Part shown: positions 51,018-61,442 of the stretch, piece after piece | How the letters are laid out: every line of letters begins with the position of its first letter | Numbering within the stretch: the first letter of the stretch is position 1 | From: Clostridiaceae bacterium | Lineage (GTDB): Bacteria; Bacillota; Clostridia; Oscillospirales; Acutalibacteraceae | Assembly (NCBI GenBank): GCA_030530095.1 | Contig: JAUMVO010000005.1 | Location: forward strand, 1-64,000 | Length of the DNA stretch: 64,000 nucleotides | Direction: 5' to 3' | Made by a program: the position numbers and the translations under genes | The notes under the pieces: model-generated | Database searches by the model: none | What the model was told of the DNA's origin: nothing | Seen by the model: only the letters and a program-made list of their open reading frames with translations

Positions 51018-53246
51018 ATGCTTCAGAAGTACAGAATATCGGGTATGTCCTGCTCCGCCTGCTCGGCGGCGGTTGAAAAAGCTGCCTCAAAGGTTGAAGG
51101 CGTAAGCTCGGCGCAGGTAAATCTGCTTGCCAACTCGATGATATGCGAATATGACGAGTCGGTAACAAACGACGAAAACATTATAAAAGCGGTTACGGAC
51201 GCGGGCTACGGCGCTGACGTCTGGGTGTTCGGCGCGCAGCTGCCAGAAGAGCGGGAAAGATTCACTCCCGTAAAGACGCGGCTTATCTGGTCGGCGGTGC
51301 TGCTTGTTATACTTATGTATTTCTCAATGGGGCATATGATAAATCTGCCCTGCCCCGATTTTCTGAGCATCAACACAAACCCGCTGGGCTTTACCTTAAT
51401 TCAGCTTGTGCTGACCTTGCCGATAATATGGCTGAACAGAAAATTCTATTATTCGGGTTTCAAGGCGTTGTTTAAGCTTCATCCGAACATGGATACACTT
51501 GTGGCGGTCGGCTCATGTGCCTCGCTTGTTTTCGGACTTGTTGAGACGGGAATAATAATCTATGCAACGGTAAAGGGAAATCACGAGCTTGCGCACGACA
51601 CCGCGCACAACCTTTATTTTGAGGGCGCGGCGATGATACTCACACTTGTCACGGTCGGTAAATTCCTCGAAGCGCGCTCAAAGAAGCGCACGGGCGCCGC
51701 GATAGCGAAGCTTGTCGACCTGTCGCCGAAAACGGCTACGGTCATTCGCGACGGGGCGGAAACGGTTATTCCCTGCGAACAGATTGTCAGGGGAGATATT
51801 ATAAAGGTTCACTCGGGCGAAAGCATACCCGTTGACGGCGTCGTCCTGTCGGGCGGCTCGTCGGTTGACGAATCTGCAATCACGGGCGAAAGCATACCCG
51901 TTGAAAAGAAGGTCGGCGACAGGGTTATTTCTGCTACCATCAATCAGAACGGCTCGTTCACCATGAAAGCGGAAAAGGTCGGTTTTGAAACCACGCTTTC
52001 AAAAATTATAGATTTAGTCGAGAGCGCGGGCGCGACAAAGGCTCCCGTCTCAAAGCTTGCCGACAAGATAGCGGGCGTGTTCGTTCCCGTAGTTATGGGC
52101 ATTTCTCTCGTCACGGCGGTTATATGGCTGATTGTTTCAAAGGATGTTGCGTTTGCCTTCAAGTGCGCGGTAAGCGTGCTTGTAATTTCCTGCCCGTGTG
52201 CGCTCGGTCTTGCAACGCCCGTTGCGATGACCGTCGCGGTCGGCAGATGCGCTTCAAAGGGCATTTTAATCAAATCGGCAGAAGCGATTGAAAATCTGAG
52301 CAAGGTTGATACCGTGGTGCTTGATAAAACGGGTACAATTACCGAGGGCAAGCCGGCAATAGTTTCGGCAAAGCTTTACGGCATTGACGAAAACGAATTC
52401 AGAAAAATCGCCGCCTCGCTTGAAAAGAACAGCGAGCATCCGCTGGCAAACGCCGTTATTGATTACTGCGGCGGCGTTGCGGAATATGAAGCAACCGATT
52501 TTACGGCAGTTACGGGCAGAGGCGTAAAGGCGACGGTAAACGGCAGGGATTATTATGCAGGAACAAACGCATATATCAATTCTCTCGGAATAGATACGCT
52601 CAATCAGCTTGACGATATAAACGAAGGTCTTGATGACAGTCAGTCCCTTATTTTCTTCTCGGACAGCGAACGTCTGATTGCAATACTCGGCGCTAAGGAC
52701 AGCATCAAGCCGACAAGCGTTAAAGCTATAGATGAAATGAAAAAGTCGGGACTTGAAACATTTATGCTCACGGGCGACAACGACGCTTCGGCGGCGCTTG
52801 TTGCAAAGAGCGCGGGTATCGACGAATATATTGCAAAGGTTCTGCCCGAAAACAAATTTGAAAAGGTAAACGAATTAAAAGGCTGCGGAAGAACGGTTGC
52901 CATGATAGGCGACGGCATCAACGACTCCCCTGCCCTTGTCAATGCGGACGTCGGCATAGCCATCGGCAACGGCACCGACATAGCAATCGACTGCGCCGAT
53001 ATAGTGCTTATGAACAGCGACCTTCAGTCGGCTGCCGAGGCAATATCGTACTCAAAAAAGACTATGACGAACATCAGGGAAAATCTCTTCTGGGCATTTT
53101 TCTACAACGTAATCTGCATTCCGCTCGCGGCGGGTGCATTTTACCCCGCGTTCGGTATTTCCCTCTCGCCGATGATTGCGGCGGCGGTAATGAGCCTTTC
53201 GTCTCTGTTTGTCGTCAGCAACGCTTTAAGACTGTATAAAAAATAA
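51018..53246 (+). CDS. copA: Copper-exporting P1B-type ATPase
   Basis: A 742-residue membrane ATPase that pumps Cu(I) out of the cytoplasm. One N-terminal HMA domain has the metal site GMSCSAC (Cys12, Cys15). Eight membrane helices carry the intramembrane CPC (392-394) that defines the P1B-1 copper subclass. The cytoplasmic domains have TGES (289-292), DKTGT with the phosphorylated Asp436, the SEHPLA nucleotide-binding His motif and GDGIND. The ATG at 51018 has GAGGAG upstream; a TTG directly before it is not needed. It is followed 20 bp later by copZ. No CsoR or CopY is seen near. Confidence 0.95.
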   Translation: MLQKYRISGMSCSACSAAVEKAASKVEGVSSAQVNLLANSMICEYDESVTNDENIIKAVTDAGYGADVWVFGAQLPEERERFTPVKTRLIWSAVLLVILMYFSMGHMINLPCPDFLSINTNPLGFTLIQLVLTLPIIWLNRKFYYSGFKALFKLHPNMDTLVAVGSCASLVFGLVETGIIIYATVKGNHELAHDTAHNLYFEGAAMILTLVTVGKFLEARSKKRTGAAIAKLVDLSPKTATVIRDGAETVIPCEQIVRGDIIKVHSGESIPVDGVVLSGGSSVDESAITGESIPVEKKVGDRVISATINQNGSFTMKAEKVGFETTLSKIIDLVESAGATKAPVSKLADKIAGVFVPVVMGISLVTAVIWLIVSKDVAFAFKCAVSVLVISCPCALGLATPVAMTVAVGRCASKGILIKSAEAIENLSKVDTVVLDKTGTITEGKPAIVSAKLYGIDENEFRKIAASLEKNSEHPLANAVIDYCGGVAEYEATDFTAVTGRGVKATVNGRDYYAGTNAYINSLGIDTLNQLDDINEGLDDSQSLIFFSDSERLIAILGAKDSIKPTSVKAIDEMKKSGLETFMLTGDNDASAALVAKSAGIDEYIAKVLPENKFEKVNELKGCGRTVAMIGDGINDSPALVNADVGIAIGNGTDIAIDCADIVLMNSDLQSAAEAISYSKKTMTNIRENLFWAFFYNVICIPLAAGAFYPAFGISLSPMIAAAVMSLSSLFVVSNALRLYKK

Positions 53247-53266
53247 TTGATATAAGGAGTTAAGTT

Positions 53267-53470
53267 ATGAAAAAGGAAATTAAAATCGACGGTATGCACT
53301 GTGAACACTGCGCCGCAAAAGTTGAAAGCGCTCTGTCCTCACTCGACGGCGTTAAAAAGGTCAAGGTAAAACTTGAAAAGGGACTTGCAAAGCTTGACGG
53401 CGACGTTTCCGACGAAGCAATCAGAGCGGCGGTAAGCGACGCGGGCTTCACCGTAACGGGAATTGAATAA
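53267..53470 (+). CDS. copZ: CopZ-like copper chaperone
   Basis: A 67-residue single HMA domain protein with the metal motif GMHCEHCAAKVE and the conserved ending DAGFTV. It should carry Cu(I) to the N-terminal HMA of CopA, encoded 20 bp upstream. ATG follows AAGGAG. The transcript ends at the terminator at 53483-53514. Confidence 0.93.
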   Translation: MKKEIKIDGMHCEHCAAKVESALSSLDGVKKVKVKLEKGLAKLDGDVSDEAIRAAVSDAGFTVTGIE

Positions 53471-53482
53471 TCAAAGCGCATG

Positions 53483-53514
53483 AAAAAACGGACGGTTTGT
53501 TAACCGTCCGTTTT
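53483..53514. terminator. Bidirectional terminator between copZ and the response regulator
   Basis: ACGGACGGTT (53488-53497) and AACCGTCCGT (53502-53511), 10-bp perfect stem, with A6 before and T4 after. Confidence 0.85.
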
Positions 53515-53527
53515 GATTTGCTGTGTA

Positions 53528-54325
53528 TTATAACTCTGCCGCAAGTCTGTTGAGATAGTTTCTCGTTTTCTGTGCCCAGTCGTAACCGGTCATATACTCA
53601 CCGCGATAATCCGCTTCGCCGCTCTTCTTTACGAAGCGGTAGTAGTCGCAATCGAAGGTTGAGGTGTCAACGCTTCTCTGATTGCGGACGTCAATAAGCA
53701 TTTCCGAAATACCCGCGTCGGCAAGCGCAACACGAAGGGACTTCAGCACCTTTCTGAAAAGCGACTGAACCGTGTCGTCATAGTTTCTGTCGGGCCAGAG
53801 CATGGTAATTGCATTCTCTGTGCTGACCGAGCCGCCGCTTCTGTCAACGAGCAACGCAAGCAGCTCCTTGGACTTTGACGACGAGAAATAAACGGGCTTA
53901 TCCGCAACGAACACATCAAAGTAGCCGAAGGTCTTGACAACTATTCTCGGCTTGTCGTCGGCGTCGGCTGTCGGCTTAACCTTGGCAAGCTCCTTTTTAA
54001 TCATTTCCTCGGAAAACGGCTTGAGTACATAGCCTATCGCGTTGACTCCGAACGCCTCAAAGGCATACTCCTTGAAGCCGGTAACGAAGATTATCTTGAT
54101 TTCGGGTCTGATCCGGTTGAGCCTTTTTGCCAGCTCAAGTCCGGTCATCAGAGGCATTTCAATATCGAGAAACGCAACGTCGATATCGTCGTTGAGCGCT
54201 GCATATTCGAGTGCATCAGCAGGGTTTGAGAAGGTCTCAAAGGTCTCAACGTTACTGATATTACGGCAAATGTCCGACATATCCTCCAATACAAGTCTTT
54301 CGTCATCAACTGCTATGATTTTCAT
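53528..54325 (-). CDS. Response regulator with SARP/BTAD-like output domain
   Basis: A 265-residue regulator. Residues 1-120 are a receiver with the acidic pair VDDE, phosphorylated Asp in VAFLDIEMP (about residue 54), and the conserved Lys in VLKPF. Residues 130-215 are a winged-helix DNA-binding domain of the OmpR/SARP type (VKTFGYFDVFV … SKSKELLALLVDRSGGSVS … LWPDRNYDDTVQSLFRKVLKSLR). A short BTAD-like tail follows. The start overlaps the sensor kinase stop by ATGA. Target genes are unknown. Confidence 0.88.
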   Translation of the reverse strand: MKIIAVDDERLVLEDMSDICRNISNVETFETFSNPADALEYAALNDDIDVAFLDIEMPLMTGLELAKRLNRIRPEIKIIFVTGFKEYAFEAFGVNAIGYVLKPFSEEMIKKELAKVKPTADADDKPRIVVKTFGYFDVFVADKPVYFSSSKSKELLALLVDRSGGSVSTENAITMLWPDRNYDDTVQSLFRKVLKSLRVALADAGISEMLIDVRNQRSVDTSTFDCDYYRFVKKSGEADYRGEYMTGYDWAQKTRNYLNRLAAEL

Positions 54326-56298
54326 ATTTCCATCTCCTTTAAGGCATTTGTTCTTTCATTGAGTTCAAGGCTTTCCTGAAGCGTCTTGACGTTTCTGTCC
54401 TTGGGAAGCTTGACCGTTACGCGGCTGCCGGTGCCTACTACGCTTTCGATAACGATATCGGCGCCCATTATCAGCTTGAGTCGTTCGCTTATATTCTTGA
54501 TTCCGACGTGACTGCGCCCGGGGTCATCGCGTTTATCAATGGAGTTCACGTCAAAGCCCACTCCGTCGTCTTCAACCACTATGTAATAATTCTTCTCGTC
54601 CTCGTCTGTCGAGATTGTTACCGAACCGCCCTCGGGGCGCTTGGTAACGCCGTGCTTGATGGCGTTTTCGACTATAGGCTGAACGCTCAGCGTCGGCACG
54701 TAAAAATCCTCGGGTCCGATTTCGTAGAAGACGTCAAGCTTGTCCTGAAAACGCAAAAGCTCAATGTTGCAGTAATGCTTGATGTGCTCAAGCTCCTCTG
54801 AAAACGGAATCGGATCGACCTTCGTCAGCGAATCCATATTTCCGCGCAGATACATCGAGAAGTCGATAACCGCCTGCTCCGCCTTTGGCGGGTCGCGCTT
54901 GATAAGCGATTTTATTGTGTTGAGCGCATTGTACATAAAGTGCGGCTGAATCTGAGAGAGCATTATCGAGTTGTTCGCCCTCTCAAGCTCTGTTTCAAGT
55001 CTCTGCGCGTCGAGCGCGAAGTCGAAAATTTTGCTGATACGTCTGGTATGAATAACCGCCGTAAACGCTACGAACAGCAGGAAGCAAGTCGGCATAACCG
55101 CCGAACAGTTGACGTGTATGGCGCCGTTAGAATAAAGTACGTCGATTATAATGCCGACCAACATAAAGACATAAGATAAAAGATACAGAAGCGCGTCCTC
55201 GGTCTTCCTTACAATCTCAACGCAGAGCTTATTGATAAGATAAATGTCAATAATTGACGAAAGCAGCTGAAGTATTGTGAAGTAGTAAATGTCAAAAATG
55301 CTGTTCGGCACGAAGCTTATTGCAAGCGCAAGTAAAAGAAACGTGGCGCTGAACGCTACAAATACGTTATCGGCGGTTTTTATTTTAAGACATTTCGTTA
55401 TATAAACGAGCGAAATAAGCTTGATTATAAAGGTTGCCGCAAATGACATAAGCCCAATATCTTCAAAGCTTATATTAAACAAAAACGACTGAATGACGAA
55501 ATAGCTCTCGCCCGTGAACAGCATTCTGACAAGCAGAACAAAGCACAGTACGGGCAGCCAGAGAGAATACAGATCTCTGTTCGCAAATCTCTTGAGTATA
55601 ATGAAGATAAACGCACTCGTAGCAACTATACCGCACATTACAAAGCGGAACGCGGCGTCGCGGCTGCGATAGAGATTGTCATAGGTATTGTTCGCAAGTT
55701 TGACGGGCATGGAGAGTATGGCGTTGTTTTTGCCGCAAAGCTCGATTACTATATCGTACTCACCCGACGATTCAAGCAAAAACGGTATTCCCTCATGCGT
55801 GGAGTTTGACCACATATTTTCTGAAATCCTGTCAACCGAACCGCTCTCGGTTACCGAAATGTTGTTGATAAAAATTCTGTACGGGCAGGCTATTGACGGA
55901 ATATAAATTGTAAGGTAGTCGCTTGCGGCGACATTTTTAATAGTGCATCTGTACGACGCGTAGCCCGTGCTGTTTGTAAACTGTTGCGAATCAAGCACTC
56001 TTGAATAGGCGTAGGGAACGAATACCGAAGACGTTATAGATGGATTTTCCAAGCCGTCGCTGACGATAAACTGACCTTCGTAGTACTCCCAGTTACCGTT
56101 AAGGTAAACGCGGTCTCCGCCGTCAAAGTTGACACCGGCGAGGTCGAAATAACCTTTTTCATCCTGCAACGAGGTTTTCTCGGCATAGCCGTTGCCGATA
56201 AGGGCAAGCGCAATTACCGCGACGCATATAACGGCAATAACCGCAACCGTCAAGAGGTTTGATTTAAGAATCAATCTGCCCTCGGAATTGCTCTTCAT
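54322..56298 (-). CDS. 7TM sensor histidine kinase (LytS/YesM-type)
   Basis: A 658-residue membrane kinase. A first helix (about 12-35) precedes an extracytoplasmic jelly-roll-like domain (about 45-205, GVNFDGGDRVYLNGNWEYYEGQF, typical of 7TMR-DISMED2). Seven membrane helices (about 215-410) follow. The cytoplasmic part has the His_kinase phosphoacceptor QPHFMYNALNTIKSLI and a HATPase domain with LSVQPIVENAIKHG (N box) and VEDDGVGF (G1). The extracytoplasmic fold suggests sensing of a small ligand, perhaps a carbohydrate. ATG at 56298 is preceded by AAAGGGCGG. Own promoter at 56337-56365. Confidence 0.9.
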   Translation of the reverse strand: MKSNSEGRLILKSNLLTVAVIAVICVAVIALALIGNGYAEKTSLQDEKGYFDLAGVNFDGGDRVYLNGNWEYYEGQFIVSDGLENPSITSSVFVPYAYSRVLDSQQFTNSTGYASYRCTIKNVAASDYLTIYIPSIACPYRIFINNISVTESGSVDRISENMWSNSTHEGIPFLLESSGEYDIVIELCGKNNAILSMPVKLANNTYDNLYRSRDAAFRFVMCGIVATSAFIFIILKRFANRDLYSLWLPVLCFVLLVRMLFTGESYFVIQSFLFNISFEDIGLMSFAATFIIKLISLVYITKCLKIKTADNVFVAFSATFLLLALAISFVPNSIFDIYYFTILQLLSSIIDIYLINKLCVEIVRKTEDALLYLLSYVFMLVGIIIDVLYSNGAIHVNCSAVMPTCFLLFVAFTAVIHTRRISKIFDFALDAQRLETELERANNSIMLSQIQPHFMYNALNTIKSLIKRDPPKAEQAVIDFSMYLRGNMDSLTKVDPIPFSEELEHIKHYCNIELLRFQDKLDVFYEIGPEDFYVPTLSVQPIVENAIKHGVTKRPEGGSVTISTDEDEKNYYIVVEDDGVGFDVNSIDKRDDPGRSHVGIKNISERLKLIMGADIVIESVVGTGSRVTVKLPKDRNVKTLQESLELNERTNALKEMEI

Positions 56299-56336
56299 CA
56301 CGGCACCGCCCTTTCTGTCAACAATTAAGCAGTATA

Positions 56337-56365
56337 ATTATACATTAACAAATAAAATATTACAA
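56337..56365 (-). promoter_or_regulatory. Promoter of the two-component system
   Basis: TTGTAA (56360-56365) and TATAAT (56337-56342) on the minus strand with a 17-bp spacer. Confidence 0.7.
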
Positions 56366-56386
56366 TAGTTTTTTATATATCTTCAG

Positions 56387-56415
56387 TTGACAATAAGCAA
56401 TTATAAATGTATAAT
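56387..56415 (+). promoter_or_regulatory. Promoter of alaS
   Basis: Perfect TTGACA (56387-56392) and TATAAT (56410-56415), 17 bp apart, about 36 nt before the ribosome binding site. There is no space for a T-box leader. Confidence 0.85.
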
Positions 56416-56457
56416 TTTTTAGATTAATTTGCACTTAACTGTTAAGGAGATATATTT

Positions 56458-59085
56458 ATGGAATGGACAGGCCTTAATGAATTGAGAGAAAAATATCTCT
56501 CGTTTTTTGAGAGCAAGGGACATCTTCGTCTTGAGAGCTTTTCGCTTATTCCCAAGGATGACAAGAGCCTTCTGCTTATAAACTCGGGTATGGCGCCGAT
56601 GAAGAAGTATTTCACCGGTGAGATTACTCCGCCCAGAAACAGAGTAACCACATGCCAGAAGTGCATCCGCACGCCCGATATCGAGAGCGTCGGCAAAACC
56701 GCGCGTCACGGCACGTATTTCGAAATGCTCGGCAACTTCTCTTTCGGCGACTACTTCAAGAAGGAGGCTATTGCGTGGGCGTGGGAATTCCTGACAGACG
56801 TGCTCGGTATCCCCGCAGACCGTCTCTGGATAACCATATACGAAAGCGACGACGAGGCAGAGCAGATATGGGAAAACAGCATAGGCATCCCTCACGACAG
56901 GATAGTCCGCCTCGGCAAGAAGGACAACTTCTGGGAGCACGGCTCGGGTCCGTGCGGTCCCTGCTCGGAAATACATTTCGACCGCGGAGAGTCATACGGC
57001 CCCTTTGAAAACTTTGAGCAGGCGAGCGACTGCGACCGTATAATCGAAATTTGGAACCTTGTATTCAGCCAGTTCGACAGCGACGGCGAAGGACATTACG
57101 CCGAGATGAAGAACAAGAACATTGACACGGGCATGGGACTTGAACGTCTTGCCTGCGTAATGCAGAACGTTGACAACATCTTTGAGGTTGACACCGTTCA
57201 GAATATAATGAAGCACATTATCCGCCTTGCAGGCATCGAGTATCACGCAGATGCCGGAAAGGATGTTTCGCTTCGTGTTATAACCGACCATATCAGAAGC
57301 ACAACCATGATGATAGGCGACGGCGTTATGCCCTCAAACGAAGGCAGAGGTTACGTTTTAAGACGTCTTTTAAGACGCGCCGCCAGACACGGCAGACTTC
57401 TGGGTATCGACGGCACCTTCCTTTACAAGGTTGCCGAAACCGTTATCAATGAGAATAAATCCGCTTATCCGAATCTCGTTGAAAAGCACGACTTCATTAT
57501 CAACGTCATAAAAGCCGAGGAAGAAAGCTTCGCAAAGACCGTAGATACGGGACTTGCAATTTTCAATCAGATGATTGAAGGCCTTGACGGCACAGAGCTT
57601 TCGGGTGAAGACGCGTTCAAGCTGTCAGACACTTACGGCTTCCCGATAGACCTTACAAAGGAATTGCTTGAGGAAAAGGGCCTCACAGTTGACGAAGCTC
57701 GCTTCAGAGAGCTTGTAACCGAACAGAAAACCCGCGCAAGAGCCGCTCACAAGGGCGCGGGCGCAGAGGCGTGGGAAGGCTCGGGCGTTGCAACCAACGG
57801 ACTTGAAAAGACAAACTTTGTCGGATACACTCAGCTTGAAGCAGACGCCGAAATCAAGGCGATTTTCAAGAACGGAGATAGAGTTGAATTCGCCGATGAC
57901 GACGATGCGGTTGTTATCGTGCTTGACACCACTCCCTTCTATGCGGAATCGGGCGGTCAGGTCGGAGACGTCGGCATTCTTACGGGCGACGGCTTTGAAT
58001 GTGAAATATCAGGTACGACCAAAACTCATGACGGCATATATCTTCACCACGCTATGATTACAAGCGGCGAATCGCTCAAGGTCGGCGATAAGGTCAGAGC
58101 AAAAGTTGATGAAACGACAAGACAGGCGACCATGAGAAACCACACCGCCGCTCATCTGCTTCAGGCTGCCCTGAGAAAAGTTCTCGGCAGTCACGTCGAG
58201 CAGGCAGGTTCCTTCGTCAATCCCGACGAATGCCGTTTTGACTTCACTCATTTCTCGGCAATGACCTCCGACGAAATTGCAAACGTTGAGCAAGAGGTAA
58301 ACGCCGTTATTATGCAGGCTGTTCCCGTTGTTACAAGAGAAATGCCCATCGACGAGGCGAAAAAGCTCGGCGCTATGGCTCTCTTCGGCGAGAAATACGG
58401 CGACGTGGTAAGAGTTGTCAAAGCAGGTGATTTCTCAACCGAGCTTTGCGGCGGCACTCATGCCGAAAATACGGGTAATCTCGGACTGTTCAAGATTATT
58501 TCCGAGTCATCGGTAGCTTCGGGCGTAAGAAGAATTACCGCGGTCACGGGCTTCAACACGGTTAAGTATTTCAATTCGCTTAACGAAACTCTTTATTCAG
58601 CCGCTTCGGCTCTCAAACTTTCAAACGTAGGCGACCTCGTTTCAAAAGCAACTGCCGTTACGGCCGAAATCAAGGATAAGGACAGAGAAATTGCCCGTCT
58701 CAACTCCGAACTGAACGCTCAGAAGGCTAAGCAGTTTGACGTTGTTGAGCTTGAAGGGCTGGAGCTCGTTGCGAACGGTAAGCTTGATTCGTCGCTTGAT
58801 ATCCGTTCGCTTGCCGAAACAATCCGTGACGAAAAGGACAACCGCGTTGTTGTTCTCGGTTCGGTCAACAGTGAAAAGGGTACGGCGACCTTCGTATGCG
58901 CCTGCTCAAAGAAAGCGATAGAAAAAGGCGTACTTGCGGGCAACGTTGTCCGTGAGGTGGCCAAAATTGCCGGCGGCAACGGCGGCGGCAAGCCCGACTT
59001 TGCAATGGCGGGCGGCAAGGACGTAACAAAGGTTGACGATGCAATAATGAAGGCTGACGAAATAGTTAAGTCGTTTATTAAATAA
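56458..59085 (+). CDS. alaS: Alanyl-tRNA synthetase
   Basis: An 875-residue class II synthetase that charges tRNA-Ala and clears mis-charged Ser/Gly. The catalytic core opens with LREKYLSFFESKGH and has PMKKYFTG and FEMLGNFSFGDYF. The editing domain carries the zinc ligands HTAAHLL and CGGTHAENTG. The C-Ala domain ends with GGNGGGKPDFAMAGGKD. Full length for the family. ATG follows AAGGAGA. First gene of a plus-strand run through hinT and comEC. Confidence 0.97.
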   Translation: MEWTGLNELREKYLSFFESKGHLRLESFSLIPKDDKSLLLINSGMAPMKKYFTGEITPPRNRVTTCQKCIRTPDIESVGKTARHGTYFEMLGNFSFGDYFKKEAIAWAWEFLTDVLGIPADRLWITIYESDDEAEQIWENSIGIPHDRIVRLGKKDNFWEHGSGPCGPCSEIHFDRGESYGPFENFEQASDCDRIIEIWNLVFSQFDSDGEGHYAEMKNKNIDTGMGLERLACVMQNVDNIFEVDTVQNIMKHIIRLAGIEYHADAGKDVSLRVITDHIRSTTMMIGDGVMPSNEGRGYVLRRLLRRAARHGRLLGIDGTFLYKVAETVINENKSAYPNLVEKHDFIINVIKAEEESFAKTVDTGLAIFNQMIEGLDGTELSGEDAFKLSDTYGFPIDLTKELLEEKGLTVDEARFRELVTEQKTRARAAHKGAGAEAWEGSGVATNGLEKTNFVGYTQLEADAEIKAIFKNGDRVEFADDDDAVVIVLDTTPFYAESGGQVGDVGILTGDGFECEISGTTKTHDGIYLHHAMITSGESLKVGDKVRAKVDETTRQATMRNHTAAHLLQAALRKVLGSHVEQAGSFVNPDECRFDFTHFSAMTSDEIANVEQEVNAVIMQAVPVVTREMPIDEAKKLGAMALFGEKYGDVVRVVKAGDFSTELCGGTHAENTGNLGLFKIISESSVASGVRRITAVTGFNTVKYFNSLNETLYSAASALKLSNVGDLVSKATAVTAEIKDKDREIARLNSELNAQKAKQFDVVELEGLELVANGKLDSSLDIRSLAETIRDEKDNRVVVLGSVNSEKGTATFVCACSKKAIEKGVLAGNVVREVAKIAGGNGGGKPDFAMAGGKDVTKVDDAIMKADEIVKSFIK

Positions 59086-59096
59086 GAGGTGTTATT

Positions 59097-59432
59097 ATGG
59101 ACTGCATTTTCTGCAAAATAATTGCGGGTGAAATCCCGTCAAACAAGATATATGAGGACGACAGAATTCTCTGCTTCCGCGATATCAATCCTCAGGCTGA
59201 GGTTCACGCACTCGTTGTTCCCAAGGAGCATATCTGCTGTGCCAACGCAATTAACGCCGACAACTCAGCGGTTGTAGCTTATATTTTCGAAAAGATTCCC
59301 GAGATTGCAAAGCTTCTCGGCGTTACCGATTACAGAATTATCAACAACTGCGGCGAGGGCGCGGGACAGACAGTCATGCACCTTCACTTCCACATTTTAA
59401 GCGGTTCAAATCTCGGAGAAAGACTGGTCTGA
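59097..59432 (+). CDS. hinT: HIT-family nucleotide hydrolase (HinT)
   Basis: A 111-residue histidine-triad protein. DCIFCKIIAGEIPSNKIYEDD holds the zinc Cys pair, and the active site is HLHFHIL near the C terminus. HinT enzymes hydrolyse phosphoramidates such as aminoacyl-AMP, which fits the position 11 bp after alaS, since synthetases can release aminoacyl-adenylates. ATG follows AGAGGTG. Confidence 0.93.
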   Translation: MDCIFCKIIAGEIPSNKIYEDDRILCFRDINPQAEVHALVVPKEHICCANAINADNSAVVAYIFEKIPEIAKLLGVTDYRIINNCGEGAGQTVMHLHFHILSGSNLGERLV

Positions 59433-59435
59433 GCT

Positions 59436-61442
59436 ATGAAAAGGCCGTTGGCAACAGCCGGCTTCACGATGCTCGGAGCTTTGTTCGCATTCTCAAAGCT
59501 TAATAACAATACGGCGATGAGCGTTGCTTTTGCGGTAACGCTTATCGCTTTTCTTGTCTTCATTTTCGCAAAACCGCTCAGGAAATACGGGACTGCTGTT
59601 CTTTCTATGTTCATTGTGCTTGTCAGTATAGTTTTCCTGTACACGGCTGACATTCACTACGGGAACGCCGTAACCGCGTACGCGGGCAAAACGGTTATGA
59701 TAAGCGGCACGCCCTCTCAGCTTCCATACAGCGACTACGGCAAATACTATTATGTTATTAAAACCGACACCGTAAACGGACAAAGCGAAAGGCTCAACAT
59801 ACGCCTTGTCAGCGACGGGCCGCTTGACCTTGAACCTACGGACAGAGTGAGCGTAAAGGCGTGGGTGTTCCGTCTGGGAGAAAACGGCGAAAGTTATCTC
59901 GACTACTACAAGTCACGCGGTTTGTTTTTCGGCGCAAAAATCCGCGATACCGGAAAAGCGGTTATTGACAAAAACTACCGCTGCACTCCCGCGGACGCGC
60001 TTCTGAAGCTGCGTTACAGATTTTCGCAGAATATTATGAACGAGCTCGGCGGCGACACGGGCGCGGTAATCTGCGCCATGCTTCTGGGCGATAAAACTCA
60101 GCTGAGCAACCGAAGCGAAGCGGCGTTCCGCAACTGCGGAATATCACATCTGTTCTCGGTTTCGGGCTTCCACCTGAGTCTGTGGTCGATGATGATTTTC
60201 GGATTTCTTCGCAAGCTTCGCTTTTCGCAGAAAAAATCAGGCGCAGTATCAATAGGCTTCTGCATTTTCTTTATGCTTCTGACGGGCTTCAATCCGCCCG
60301 TTGTAAGAGCGGGATTTATGCTTCTATGCGTATTCGCGGCAAACCTCTTTGCGCGTGAAGCCGACGCTTCCAATTCAATCGGTCTTGCACTTCTGGTTAT
60401 GCTTCTTATTAACCCGTTCACCGCGCTGAGCGTGAGCCTATGGCTGTCGCTTCTCGCCACATTGTCAATTATTTCGTACGCCTTCCCGCTCTCTCAAAAG
60501 CTTTACAGACCGTTTGTAAAGCTTCAAAACAGATACGCAAAATCAGTTGTCAATTATATACTCTCGCTGATTTCGGTAACAATCTGCGCTACGGTTGCAA
60601 CGTTGCCCGTTTACGTTTTCGTTTTCGGCAATATGTCAACTCTCGGCCTTATTTCAAATCTCGCTATGGTATTTATCGGCTCGGTTTGTATGCTGTTTTC
60701 GGGCATCGCGTCCGTGCTGATAATAACGGGATTGACGGTTTTAGGCTCGCCGCTTATGAAGCTCTGCGGAGTGTTGTCATCAATACTTATAAACGTCGCC
60801 GAAAGACTCTCGGACTTCAGATACGCGCTTATCAGCGTCAGCTCAACGGCATCTAAAATTACCGTAATTGTCGGTATAGCCGTACTCGCAATTATTCTTA
60901 TCGCAAAGCCTGAAAACAAAAAGCTAATACGCGTAGCAGCCGTTACGTGCATACTTGCGTTCTTTGTAACAAATGCTTTTGTGTTCGCAATTGATTACAA
61001 CCGTCTGTGTATTTGCGTATGCAGCGGAGAATGCGTAGCGGCAACCGTTTCGTATAAGGGCAAAACGGTGCTGATTTATAACGGCTCGGACTCATACGAT
61101 TCCAGCGCGCTTGTCAGCGCCGCAAACAGTCAGGGCATAGCTTACGCGGATTATCTGATAACGACCGACGACGCTGTAGGAACAGATAATCTTAAAGACA
61201 GTCTGCATGTCAGCGAAACGCAAATAACAAAAGACCTTTCGCTATGCGACGGCGAGCTTAATATAAGCGCCGACGGAAAACGCGTTGTGACAGATTTTAG
61301 TAAAACAAAGATTGTATTTTTATTTTCAGATGATATAATGTTAGAAAGGGACGTCGGCGTGCTGATAATTGACGAGGACCGCATTTCGTCGCTCGCCTCA
61401 CCCGAAATGATATATGTATCGAAAGACGGAGGAATTCATTAA
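59436..61442 (+). CDS. comEC: ComEC/Rec2-like DNA channel protein
   Basis: A 668-residue polytopic membrane protein of the ComEC/Rec2 family. Two N-terminal helices, an OB-like extracellular domain (about 65-165) and the competence core (about 195-480, LLGDKTQLSNRSEAAFRNCGISHLFSVSGFHLSLW) are present. The C-terminal ~150 residues correspond to the metallo-beta-lactamase-like domain but lack the HxHxDH metal motif, so the nuclease-like function is probably lost. With type IV pilus genes in the window, DNA uptake is conceivable. ATG lies 3 bp after hinT; overlaps holA by one base. Confidence 0.88.
   Translation: MKRPLATAGFTMLGALFAFSKLNNNTAMSVAFAVTLIAFLVFIFAKPLRKYGTAVLSMFIVLVSIVFLYTADIHYGNAVTAYAGKTVMISGTPSQLPYSDYGKYYYVIKTDTVNGQSERLNIRLVSDGPLDLEPTDRVSVKAWVFRLGENGESYLDYYKSRGLFFGAKIRDTGKAVIDKNYRCTPADALLKLRYRFSQNIMNELGGDTGAVICAMLLGDKTQLSNRSEAAFRNCGISHLFSVSGFHLSLWSMMIFGFLRKLRFSQKKSGAVSIGFCIFFMLLTGFNPPVVRAGFMLLCVFAANLFAREADASNSIGLALLVMLLINPFTALSVSLWLSLLATLSIISYAFPLSQKLYRPFVKLQNRYAKSVVNYILSLISVTICATVATLPVYVFVFGNMSTLGLISNLAMVFIGSVCMLFSGIASVLIITGLTVLGSPLMKLCGVLSSILINVAERLSDFRYALISVSSTASKITVIVGIAVLAIILIAKPENKKLIRVAAVTCILAFFVTNAFVFAIDYNRLCICVCSGECVAATVSYKGKTVLIYNGSDSYDSSALVSAANSQGIAYADYLITTDDAVGTDNLKDSLHVSETQITKDLSLCDGELNISADGKRVVTDFSKTKIVFLFSDDIMLERDVGVLIIDEDRISSLASPEMIYVSKDGGIH

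Noticed and set aside
56302..56457. T-box leader before alaS, and likewise before proS
   Set aside because: The alaS promoter is only ~40 nt before the ribosome binding site, and proS follows the acyl carrier protein gene by 25 bp, leaving no room for a T-box.
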